From Moraxellaceae bacterium (lineage in GTDB: Bacteria; Pseudomonadota; Gammaproteobacteria; Pseudomonadales; Moraxellaceae), in contig JACMMY010000094.1 of NCBI GenBank assembly GCA_014378805.1, forward strand, positions 1 through 8,427: a stretch of 8,427 bases of DNA. Direction: 5' to 3'. Below, piece after piece: positions 1-6,416 of this stretch. Position 1 is the first letter of the stretch. Every line of letters begins with the position of its first letter. A model generated the notes under the pieces. The model saw only the letters and a program-made list of their open reading frames with translations, had not been told where the DNA came from and searched no databases. A program made the translations under genes and the position numbers.

Positions 1-149
1 TCTACACCGAACCAACGCTCTAATTCTGCAGCACATTCGCGCTCAAAACCCGGACGACAGAGAGAAAGTAAACCGACGATTGGCGGTTTTACATGTTTTG
101 CATTCGCTTTTTTCGGCGATGGCGTTGTTTGGGTTTGGTCAGAAGTCAT
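1..149 (-). CDS. rlmM: RlmM, 23S rRNA C2498 2'-O-ribose methyltransferase (5' end only)
   Basis: This is the first 49 codons of a minus-strand gene whose 3' part lies outside the window. The start is the ATG complementary to 147-149. The N-terminus is polar and Lys/Pro-rich (MTSDQTQTTPSPKKANAKHV). It leads into GLLSLCRPGFERECAAELER, which matches the start of E. coli RlmM (LLCRPGFEKECAAEI), the entry to its THUMP-like RNA-binding domain. RlmM uses S-adenosylmethionine to 2'-O-methylate C2498 of 23S rRNA in the cytoplasm. The catalytic domain is not visible here, so the call rests on this one signature, which is very characteristic. The extension of about 27 residues before the CRPGFE motif is longer than in E. 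coli. The gene is divergent from sat. Confidence 0.88.
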   Translation of the reverse strand, partial: MTSDQTQTTPSPKKANAKHVKPPIVGLLSLCRPGFERECAAELERWFGV

Positions 150-168
150 TGAATGAGGCGCTTAATGT

Positions 169-198
169 TTGGATTAAAGAGTTGGGAGGTATTATAAT
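169..198 (+). promoter_or_regulatory. Putative sigma70 promoter of sat
   Basis: TTGGAT (169-174) and a perfect TATAAT (193-198) are separated by 18 bp. They would start transcription near 205 and give a leader of about 115 nt before sat. The -10 lies in ATTATAAT (191-198), which is its own reverse complement. The same element could therefore serve as a -10 for the divergent rlmM, but I see only a poor -35 for that direction. Confidence 0.5.
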
Positions 199-319
199 CG
201 CTACCGCGCTTTTAAATGCATTTACTCGAATTTTGTTTTGCAATTTGCAGTTTTTTTGATATTGAGATTCTCAAAATATTTTTGAATCGTTATGCTTTTT
301 AATTTTCATCGGAGTTCCC

Positions 320-1534
320 ATGGCTTTAGTTACCCCACACGGCAGTCCAACGCTCGTTACCTTATTACTTGAAGGTGACGCATTAGCCAAAGCGCAACAA
401 CACGCTAAGACATTGACCACGATCAATATCACTTCACGTGAAGTTGGCGATTTGATTATGTTGGGCATTGGTGGCTTCACTCCACTAACTGGCTTCATGG
501 GCGAGAAAGATTGGAAAGGCGTTGTCACCAATATGCATTTGGACAATGGCTTGTTCTGGCCAATTCCAATTACATTGTCAACTGACACGGCAACAGCAAA
601 CACTTTACAAATCGGTCAAGAAGTTGCGCTTGCGGACACATCAACTGGCGAAATCATGGGTATCCTGACGCTGTCAGAAAAATATGGCATTGATAAAGAT
701 CTCGAATGCCGTGAAGTGTTTGGTACAACTGACATCGAACATCCTGGCGTGAAAATGGTCATGAACCAAGGTGCAATCAACCTTGCGGGTTCAGTTCAAG
801 TGTTTTCACAAGGCGAGTTCCCAACCAAATACGCTGGCATCTACATGACGCCAACTGAAACGCGTAAATTGTTTGAAGAGAAAGGCTGGCAGACCATTGC
901 AGCATTCCAAACTCGTAACCCAATGCATCGCTCACATGAATACTTGGCAAAAATTGCCGTAGAAATCTGTGATGGCGTGTTGATTCACTCATTGCTCGGT
1001 GAATTGAAAGAAGGTGATATTCCTGCTGATGTTCGTCAGGAAGCGATTGGTGTATTGATCGACAAATACTTCAAAAAAGACACCGTGATTCAATCAGGCT
1101 ACCCACTGGATATGCGTTATGCAGGTCCACGTGAGGCATTGTTGCATGCATTGTTCCGTCAAAACTATGGTTGTTCACATCTGATCGTTGGTCGTGATCA
1201 TGCGGGTGTGGGTGATTACTACGGTCCGTTTGATGCACAGCATATTTTCGACAAAGTGGGTCGTGATGCAATGATCACTCAACCGCTGAAAATTGATTGG
1301 ACGTTCTGGTGTAATGCTTGTGAGGCAATGGCTTCAACGAAATCATGTCCACATGATGCATCACAACATGTCAAAGTTTCTGGTACAAAATTGCGTAAAG
1401 CATTATCAGAAGACGAAGAAGTTCCAGCGAACTTTAGCCGTCCTGAAGTATTGGAAGTATTACGTGCTTACTACGCAACGATTGCGAAAGAAGACCGTGC
1501 AGTTGTTGAGTTGAAAGGACATTCTGCGAAGTAA
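320..1534 (+). CDS. sat: Sulfate adenylyltransferase (ATP sulfurylase)
   Basis: A 404-residue cytoplasmic enzyme that catalyses ATP + sulfate to adenosine 5'-phosphosulfate + PPi, the first step of assimilatory sulfate reduction to cysteine. It is the single-chain Sat type, unlike the CysD/CysN GTPase-coupled pair. An N-terminal PUA-like domain (about 1-165) has LGIGGFTPLTGFM. The nucleotidyl-transferase domain follows. It carries the active-site motif QTRNPMHRSH (197-206, holding the HxxH histidines 203 and 206), GRDHAGVGD (from 291) and SGTKLR (354-359). The length is normal for bacterial Sat and the C-terminus has no APS-kinase fusion. The start ATG is preceded by CGGAG at 309-313, a good ribosome site. 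A Cys-containing stretch (FWCNACEAM and CPHD, about 330-345) is usual in this subfamily. It appears monocistronic, with a terminator right after the stop. Confidence 0.97.
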   Translation: MALVTPHGSPTLVTLLLEGDALAKAQQHAKTLTTINITSREVGDLIMLGIGGFTPLTGFMGEKDWKGVVTNMHLDNGLFWPIPITLSTDTATANTLQIGQEVALADTSTGEIMGILTLSEKYGIDKDLECREVFGTTDIEHPGVKMVMNQGAINLAGSVQVFSQGEFPTKYAGIYMTPTETRKLFEEKGWQTIAAFQTRNPMHRSHEYLAKIAVEICDGVLIHSLLGELKEGDIPADVRQEAIGVLIDKYFKKDTVIQSGYPLDMRYAGPREALLHALFRQNYGCSHLIVGRDHAGVGDYYGPFDAQHIFDKVGRDAMITQPLKIDWTFWCNACEAMASTKSCPHDASQHVKVSGTKLRKALSEDEEVPANFSRPEVLEVLRAYYATIAKEDRAVVELKGHSAK

Positions 1535-1556
1535 TTTCGCAAGAGTTGTCATATTT

Positions 1557-1601
1557 AAAAAGGTGATTGCTCGGTGAGTAGTCACCTTTTTCATTTTTTT
1601 T
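1557..1601 (+). terminator. Intrinsic terminator after sat
   Basis: A perfect 10-bp stem, AAAAAGGTGA (1557-1566) pairing with TCACCTTTTT (1582-1591), encloses a 15-nt loop that can form a further CTC/GAG pairing. It is followed by a T-rich tract to about 1601. The A tract on the left arm makes it plausible in both directions. It separates sat from trmL. Confidence 0.85.
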
Positions 1602-1618
1602 TGCAGTTCTTCTTCGCT

Positions 1619-1655
1619 TGTCGAAGTGCGATTTTTTGCGCCGCACATTTCGACA
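1619..1655 (+). repeat. Imperfect inverted repeat upstream of trmL
   Basis: TGTCGAAGTGCG (1619-1630) pairs with CGCACATTTCGACA (1642-1655) apart from a small bulge, around an AT-rich loop. It lies between the sat terminator and trmL, in the probable 5' leader of trmL. The role is unknown: it could be a structured leader or a second, weaker terminator-like element. Confidence 0.45.
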
Positions 1656-1702
1656 GGCCCAATGACCTATTTAAGATTTCATTAAAATTTGAAGTGCCAC
1701 TT

Positions 1703-2173
1703 ATGATTCATATCATTCTCCATGAACCTGAAATCCCTGGAAACACGGGCAATATTATTCGCTTATGTGCCAATACGGGTGCCCATTTGCATTTGATTGA
1801 ACCGCTTGGTTTTGCGCTGGAAGATAAGCAGTTAAGACGGGCAGGGCTGGATTACCATGAATGGGCTCGCTTAAAAGTTTGGGCGAATATTGAAGCGTGT
1901 TTAGATAATGTCAGAGCACAAGGCATTACTGATATTTATCCGATGACAACAAAGGGTACAGCGTCACCATTTGAGAAAGATTTGAATCGACCTGTGGCGT
2001 TTTTGTTTGGTGCGGAGACGAAGGGTCTGCCGCTGGAAGTCCGTGAAATGTTTCCTGCAGATCATTGGTTACGTTTGCCGATGCAACCTGAGTCTCGCAG
2101 TTTGAATTTGTCGAATTCGGCAGCGGTGATGGTGTATGAGGCGTGGCGGCAGCAGGGGTTTGTTGGTATTTAG
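1703..2173 (+). CDS. trmL: TrmL, tRNA (cytidine(34)/uridine(34)-2'-O)-methyltransferase
   Basis: A 156-residue SPOUT-class methyltransferase, almost exactly the length of E. coli TrmL (157). It uses S-adenosylmethionine to 2'-O-methylate the wobble nucleotide 34 of certain tRNA-Leu species. It is cytoplasmic and works as a dimer through its trefoil knot. The three SPOUT motifs are present: PGNTGNIIRLCANTG (12-26), FLFGAETKGLP (100-110), and LPMQPESRSLNLSNSAA (125-141), which contains the SLNLSNS knot signature. I chose the ATG at 1703 because the family begins with M(x)HIILHEPEIPGN. The open frame extends upstream to a GTG at 1574, but that extension runs through the sat terminator and has no family support. 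The gene is not obviously co-transcribed with sat, and its own promoter is unclear. Confidence 0.95.
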   Translation: MIHIILHEPEIPGNTGNIIRLCANTGAHLHLIEPLGFALEDKQLRRAGLDYHEWARLKVWANIEACLDNVRAQGITDIYPMTTKGTASPFEKDLNRPVAFLFGAETKGLPLEVREMFPADHWLRLPMQPESRSLNLSNSAAVMVYEAWRQQGFVGI

Positions 2174-2228
2174 GGCAGTGTTAATGCCAGTCAGTTCGTC
2201 AAGTTTTGTGGCATCAATAGACTTAGTG

Positions 2229-2252
2229 CGATATCGCTTTAAAGCGATATCG
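2229..2252. repeat. 24-bp perfect palindrome downstream of trmL
   Basis: CGATATCGCTTT is followed directly by its exact reverse complement AAAGCGATATCG, with no mismatch. The inner AGCGATATCGCT-type half-sites are themselves palindromic. It lies 55 bp after the trmL stop and about 95 bp upstream of the microcin promoter. No U tract follows, so it is not a classical terminator. As RNA it would fold into a hairpin of about 10 bp with a tiny loop. As DNA it could bind a dimeric regulator. I do not recognise it as a known Acinetobacter Fur or Zur box. Confidence 0.7.
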
Positions 2253-2346
2253 ATCAGCTTTGAATTGAGTAGATTTAAGACTAACTTGGGTTAAATTCAG
2301 AATATCTACGGCGAAATCGATAAAAAACGATCAGAGTGAGAACTAC

Positions 2347-2375
2347 TTTACATTTTTGGGTTGCCTGAATATAAT
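2347..2375 (+). promoter_or_regulatory. Sigma70 promoter of the microcin-type precursor gene
   Basis: TTTACA (2347-2352, five of six consensus bases) and TATAAT (2370-2375, perfect) are exactly 17 bp apart. This is the best promoter in the window. The predicted start is near 2382, giving a leader of about 48 nt before the precursor ATG. It probably also feeds the adaptor and exporter genes by read-through. Confidence 0.68.
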
Positions 2376-2429
2376 TAGTTAAGATCGTAATGATCGACAT
2401 CAATTAAATTCATATATTAGTAAATAAAA

Positions 2430-2609
2430 ATGCAAGAATTATCTCAGTTTGAAGTTAGTCAAGTTTCAGATGGTTTTTTTTTCACCTCTAAACCTTCATG
2501 TTCACCAAAACCAAGATATGACGAATCATGTTCACCAAAACCGTCATGTGCACCAAAGCCATGTCAATCAGCAGGGACAGGTCAACCAGGTGGCGTAGCC
2601 CAAGCGTAA
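2430..2609 (+). CDS. Small double-glycine-type leader peptide with SCxPKP repeats (putative microcin/bacteriocin precursor)
   Basis: A 59-codon frame not long enough for most gene callers. The leader MQELSQFEVSQVSDG (1-15) fits the class II microcin/bacteriocin pattern MxELxxxEVxxVSGG, recognised and cleaved by C39-peptidase ABC exporters. Here the expected Gly at -2 is Asp. The predicted 44-residue core begins FFFTSK. It contains three copies of SCxPKP (SCSPKP 23-28, SCSPKP 33-38, SCAPKP 39-44), a fourth Cys at 45, and a Gly/Gln/Ala tail. Cysteines are at 24, 34, 40 and 45. The repeats are also visible in the DNA (17-nt units at 2496, 2526 and 2544). The start is fixed by an in-frame TAA three codons upstream (2421-2423) and by the leader consensus. 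No clear Shine-Dalgarno is seen. An adaptor and a C39 exporter lie just downstream, which strongly supports the role. The activity and target are unknown. I do not recognise the core family. Confidence 0.82.
   Translation: MQELSQFEVSQVSDGFFFTSKPSCSPKPRYDESCSPKPSCAPKPCQSAGTGQPGGVAQA
2496..2560 (+). repeat. Three 17-nt direct repeats inside the precursor gene
   Basis: TCATGTTCACCAAAACC occurs at 2496-2512 and again identically at 2526-2542. A two-mismatch copy (TCATGTGCACCAAAGCC) is at 2544-2560. Each encodes SC(S/A)PKP. The offsets of 30 and 18 nt are multiples of three, so gain or loss of units keeps the frame. This suggests growth by tandem duplication. Confidence 0.85.
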
Positions 2610-2630
2610 GTAGAAAATTAATCTATTGAT

Positions 2631-2670
2631 GTGAATAACTTCGCAAAAAGGATTTAGCGAAGTTATTTGC
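2631..2670 (+). terminator. Hairpin between precursor and adaptor genes (attenuator or processing stem)
   Basis: AATAACTTCGC (2634-2644) is exactly complementary to GCGAAGTTATT (2657-2667) around a 12-nt loop. The stem can lengthen to about 14 bp (2631-2670) through G-U pairs. No U tract follows, so it is a weak terminator at most. Its place right after the small precursor gene suggests partial termination or 3'-end protection, giving more precursor than exporter mRNA. That role is inference. The rest of 2671-2926 is AT-rich and holds no gene that I can support, including no immunity gene. Confidence 0.55.
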
Positions 2671-2926
2671 GAGCTATAGAGTCTTAATTAATAAGATTTA
2701 CAACAATAATATTTATCCCCTTAGCATATTGCGTATACCAATCATCACACTCATTTGTATTTTTTGTCTAAATAGATTTTTGATTTGTATTCTTACTAAT
2801 GAAAGTTCTGACTTAAAATGATCGTTTTTTGAGTGAAGAATCATTTTGTTACGCTGTATACTTATTATTTTATGCATTTAGAACTGCATATGATTGTCTT
2901 TCATACATAGTGAAGTCCTTAGGCCT

Positions 2927-4195
2927 ATGCAGAATAAGAATCTCTTTCGCACAGAAGCAATAAACGCGCAGCAGGTGCGCTGGCTGGGCAATATTATCCT
3001 GATTCGTCCAGTTTCTTTCCGTATGATGACTCTCTTAGCGGTGGTATTAGCGGCGATCGTTGTTGTTTTTTTGATCTTTGGGACATATACCCAGCGGGGT
3101 ATGGTTTCTGATCAGTTAATTCCGAATACGGGGCTCGTCCAAGTCTATGCACCGCAAACAGGCGTTGTTTTACAGCGTCATGTGCTTGAAGGACAGGCAG
3201 TGCAACAAGGTGACGTACTCTATGTGTTGTCAAGTGAACGACAAAGTAGCACGCAAGGGGATATTCAGGCTGCGATAAGTGGTCAAGTGAAATCGCGTGT
3301 ACAGTCACTACAAGATGAATTCAATAAAACCGAAAGTATTCAGCTGAATGACCGTGCTGCATTAAACAACAAAATTGCAGATTTACAGTTAGAGCTTGCC
3401 AATCTAAATCGTCAAATCGATGGACAAAAAAATCGAGTGACGCTTGCAGGACAAGCCGTAAGCCGTTACCAAGGTTTGCTGGCGCAAGATTATATTTCTA
3501 AAGAACAATTTCAACAAAAACAAGCTGATTTTTTGGATCAGCAGTCACGGTTACAAAGTCTGGAGCGTGATCAGATTACGGTTGGGCTTGATCTGAATCA
3601 GCAGCGACATACATTGGAAAGCTTATCGCTGACTCAGCAAAACCAATTAGCGCAAGTGCATCGGATGTTAAACAGTACGGGTCAAGAACTGACTGAAAGT
3701 GAAGCAAAACGTAGTCTGGTTATGACGGCTTCCGAGGCAGGTATTGCAACAGCCGTGATCGCTGAGGTGGGTCAAACAGTCGATAGCAGTAAACCCTTGG
3801 TGAGTATTGTGCCTCGAGGTTCAATTCTACAAGCGCAGCTTTATGCGCAAATCAAGGCGATAGGTTTTATTAAACCTGGTGATGCGGTTATTCTGCGGTA
3901 TCAGGCGTATCCTTATCAGAAGTTTGGACACGCAAAAGGAACAGTACTTTCAGTGTCCAAGACGGCTTTGCCCAGTAGTGATTTTACCAATATCAGCACA
4001 ATAAATAGCACCGCTTTAAATAGTGAACCGCTGTATCGGATTACTGTCAAACTCAGCCAACAAACCATTCAAGCGTATGGTAAACCGCAAGCTTTGCAAG
4101 CGGGAATGCTGGTTGAAGCGGATATTTTGCAAGAGAAAAGACATTTATACGAATGGGTGCTTGCACCTCTTTTTAGCCTAACAGGTAAACTTTGA
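2927..4195 (+). CDS. HlyD/CvaA-type periplasmic adaptor of a type I bacteriocin exporter
   Basis: An intact 422-residue membrane fusion protein bridging the inner-membrane ABC exporter and a TolC-like channel. In order: a short cytoplasmic N-terminus with NLFRTEAINAQQVRWLG; one transmembrane helix (about 33-54); a lipoyl half (about 67-103, VYAPQTGVVLQRHVLEGQAV...GDVLYVLSSER); a long Gln-rich coiled-coil hairpin (about 120-255); the returning lipoyl half (ASEAGIATAVIAEVGQTV...PLVSIVP); and a beta-barrel region ending in the family-typical DILQEKRHLYEWVLAPL. Its length is close to colicin V CvaA (413). I prefer the ATG at 2927 because family members begin near NLFR. The frame stays open to a TTG at 2894, but neither start has a strong ribosome site. 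The stop is 22 nt before the exporter ATG. The gene shows no damage, in contrast to the two downstream. Confidence 0.9.
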   Translation: MQNKNLFRTEAINAQQVRWLGNIILIRPVSFRMMTLLAVVLAAIVVVFLIFGTYTQRGMVSDQLIPNTGLVQVYAPQTGVVLQRHVLEGQAVQQGDVLYVLSSERQSSTQGDIQAAISGQVKSRVQSLQDEFNKTESIQLNDRAALNNKIADLQLELANLNRQIDGQKNRVTLAGQAVSRYQGLLAQDYISKEQFQQKQADFLDQQSRLQSLERDQITVGLDLNQQRHTLESLSLTQQNQLAQVHRMLNSTGQELTESEAKRSLVMTASEAGIATAVIAEVGQTVDSSKPLVSIVPRGSILQAQLYAQIKAIGFIKPGDAVILRYQAYPYQKFGHAKGTVLSVSKTALPSSDFTNISTINSTALNSEPLYRITVKLSQQTIQAYGKPQALQAGMLVEADILQEKRHLYEWVLAPLFSLTGKL

Positions 4196-5410
4196 ACCTC
4201 AAGATAGTATCTTTATTATGTCTTTTCTCGATGAAATTTCTTTTGGTTTTCAAAAAAAACTTCCGCTGATTTTACAGACGGAAGCGACTGAGTGTGGGCT
4301 TGCTTGTCTGGGAATGGTTGCGGGTTACTATGGGGATCGAACTGATTTAGGATCGTTAAGACGGCGATTTTCAGTATCGTTGAAAGGGATGACTTTGGGT
4401 ACTCTGATCCGTATTGCTCATCAATTGGATTTAGAAACGAGACCCCTGAAGTTAGAGTTAGAGGATCTGAATCAGCTAAAGACGCCTTGTATTTTGCATT
4501 GGAATCTTAATCACTTTGTCGTTTTGAAGGCGGTTAACAAAAAATCAGTGACGATTTTTGATCCTGCTTTCGGAGTGCGAGAGCTTTCCTTGTCAGAGGT
4601 TTCGAACTGCTTTACGGGGATTGCTTTAGAGCTATGGCCAAGTGCAGAATTTATTCCTAAAGAGCAAAAGAAAAACATTAAATTACGTGAGTTAATGGGT
4701 TCGATTACAGGATTATGGCGTTCATTAGGTCAAATTATACTACTGGCACTTGCACTGGAAATATTTGCGCTAGTCAATCCTTTTTTTATGCAGTGGGTGA
4801 TCGATAATGTTGTCGTGGCAGCAGATCGTGATTTATTAGCGACTTTAGCGATTGGTTTTTCGCTATTGATGGTCATGCAACAAGTGGTGAGCGTGATTCG
4901 ATCTTGGTTGATTTTGTATTTAGGCACCACACTCAGTGTGCAATGGCGCGCCAATGTGTTTAGTCATTTAGTTCGTTTGCCCGTTCAGTATTTTGAAAAG
5001 CGTCATATGGGCGATGTGATTTCACGCTTTGGCTCGATTGAGCAGATTCAGCACACGCTAACGACATCATTTGTGGAGGCTATCTTAGATGGCATTATGA
5101 CGGCAGTAACATTGCTGATGATGTTTATTTATAGTCCGCTATTGGGTTGGATCGCAGTGGCTGCAATGACGTTATATGGGCTGAGCCGTTGGATCTGGTA
5201 TCGTCCTTTACGTACAGCAACGGAGGAAGAAATCGTCCATAGTGCCAAGCAACATAGTCATTTTATGGAGACGATTCGTGGCGTTAAGACCATTAAGCTC
5301 TTTCAACGCCAAGACGCACGTCGTTCAGTATGGTTATCTCTGGTTGGAGATCAAACCAATGCCTGAATTCAGACTGAAATACTTTTAATTTTTTTTAAAC
5401 TATTCAAAGG

Positions 5411-5452
5411 TTTGTTGTTTGTTGTTTGTTGTTTGTTGTTTGTTGTTTGTTG
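5411..5452 (+). repeat. Heptanucleotide tandem repeat (TTTGTTG)x6 in the exporter gene
   Basis: Six perfect head-to-tail copies of TTTGTTG are followed by TTGAAAAT. With two copies, the reading is GLLFVVENILIIWLG, continuous in one frame and like the family, so about four units (28 bp, +1 frame) have been added. Copy numbers of 2, 5 or 8 would be in frame; six is not. The tract lies in the last transmembrane helix region. An 8-T run (5389-5396) sits just upstream. Confidence 0.93.
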
Positions 5453-5990
5453 TTGAAAATATTTTGATCATTTGGTTGGGCGCAAGTTTAGTTTTAGATG
5501 GTCATTTTAGCGTTGGGATGTTGATTGCCTTTATGGCGTACAAAGGTCAGTTTGATAGTCGAGTGGCTTCGCTGATTGATAAGTTTGTGGAAGTTAAAAT
5601 GCTTCAGCTACAAGGTGAGCGTTTGTCAGATATTATTTTGACTGAGCCTGAACTGATGCCAACGACATCGAGCTCGACTGATCCTGTTGAGCTAACAGCG
5701 TCAATTGAGACAATTAATTTAAGTTATCGCTATTCTGAAGAAGAGCCGCTGATTTTAAACGATATTAGCCTTAAAATTAAAGCAGGTGAGTCCGTTGCAA
5801 TCGTTGGTCCTTCTGGCTGAGGTAAAAAAACGTTGATGAATATCTTACTGGGTATCTTGCCGACAACCGAGGGTGATGTGTTGATCGGTGGCGTGAGTGT
5901 TAAAAAAATTGGGATCGATACTCTGCGTGGCATGGTGGGCACAGTGCTGCAAGATGACATTTTATTTGCTGGGTCTATCGGTGATAACAT

Positions 5991-6024
5991 TTCATTGTTG
6001 ATCCGAACGCGGATCAACAATGAA
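5991..6024. repeat. Perfect 14-bp inverted repeat spanning two exporter lesions
   Basis: TTCATTGTTGATCC (5991-6004) and GGATCAACAATGAA (6011-6024) are exact reverse complements around the 6-nt loop GAACGC. The left arm contains the 1-nt frameshift: ISFFDP is expected, and the observed bases read ISLL and then shift. The right arm contains the TGA at 6021-6023, where a Trp codon (QQW) is expected. Confidence 0.88.
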
Positions 6025-6416
6025 TTGTCGAGTGCGCCAAAATGGCAGCAATTGCAGATGAAATTCAAGCCATGGTAATGGGTTTTAATACTCTGATTGG
6101 TGAGAGGGGCAGCGTATTGTCTGGCGGACAGAAGCAACGGGTACTCTTGGCGCGGGCTTTATATAAGCGACCGAAAATTTTATTTTTAGATGAAGCAACG
6201 AGTATTTTGATGTTTCTAAAGAAAATGAGGTCAATCATATTATTCGCAAGCTGAATATCACGCGAATTATGATTGCGCATCGTCCTGAAACCATTGCATC
6301 TGCAAAACGTGTGATTGTACTTGGTGATGGACAGATTTTAGAGGATGAGAAAATTGATACGTCTATGCTGTAATCATCAATATAACGGATGGAGAAGGGT
6401 TGAATTTTTAGTCGCT

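Larger units (their letters stand above)
4218..6373 (+). pseudogene. C39-peptidase bacteriocin ABC exporter, multiply disrupted
   Basis: The remains of a CvaB-like exporter of about 709 residues that would cleave double-glycine leaders and pump the core out with ATP. The N-terminal C39 peptidase is intact: QTEATECGLAC with catalytic Cys26, His99 (NHFVVL) and Asp115 (FDPA). Transmembrane helices follow from about residue 171. The frame then fails repeatedly. Lesions are TGA at 5364-5366; six TTTGTTG units (5411-5452) that shift +1; TGA at 5818-5820 inside Walker A (GPSG*GKKT); an apparent 1-nt loss near 5995-6000; TGA at 6021-6023; and another 1-nt loss near 6202-6209. Joining frames recovers the signature LSGGQKQR, Walker B ILFLDEATS, the H-loop IAHRPET, and the natural end DTSML with TAA at 6371-6373. 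Only a 382-residue peptidase/partial-membrane fragment could be made, without the ATPase. Clean neighbouring genes argue against poor sequence quality. Confidence 0.92.

Noticed and set aside
271..603. Antisense open frame opposite sat (and others at 777-992 and 1071-1271)
   Set aside because: These are shadows of a highly conserved gene, with no ribosome site or family features.
1574..1702. GTG start adding 43 residues to TrmL
   Set aside because: It would translate through the sat terminator and a hairpin, and TrmL starts at the HIILHEPEIPGN segment.
2496..2560. Direct repeats as a CRISPR or iteron array
   Set aside because: There are only three short units with unequal spacing, all in-frame within a coding sequence.
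2829..2862. Separate promoter for hlyD (TTGAGT with TATACT)
   Set aside because: The 22-bp spacer is too long and no better -35 fits. Read-through from the precursor promoter is simpler.
2894..2926. TTG start adding 11 residues to the HlyD adaptor
   Set aside because: The extra residues have no family support, and ATG 2927 fits the usual start near NLFR.
5419..5820. A separate small membrane protein beginning MLFVVCCLLFVVENIL
   Set aside because: It is the frame-shifted middle of the exporter. The VVCCLLFVV part is just the translated heptamer repeat.
5364..6023. Three in-frame TGA codons in the exporter as evidence of UGA recoding (Sec, or UGA as Trp)
   Set aside because: The same gene also has a frame-shifting repeat and two 1-nt deletions, and tolC has a TAA. 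TGA occurs as a natural stop for hlyD. Recoding cannot explain the set; gene decay can.
5833..6254. Two short independent ATPase-like genes
   Set aside because: They are consecutive frame fragments of one nucleotide-binding domain, joined by two 1-nt deletions.
4218..6373. Sequencing or assembly error as the cause of the broken exporter
   Set aside because: sat, trmL and hlyD are clean over similar lengths. The lesions include substitutions and a 28-bp repeat expansion, not just homopolymer miscounts. Errors cannot be fully excluded without reads.
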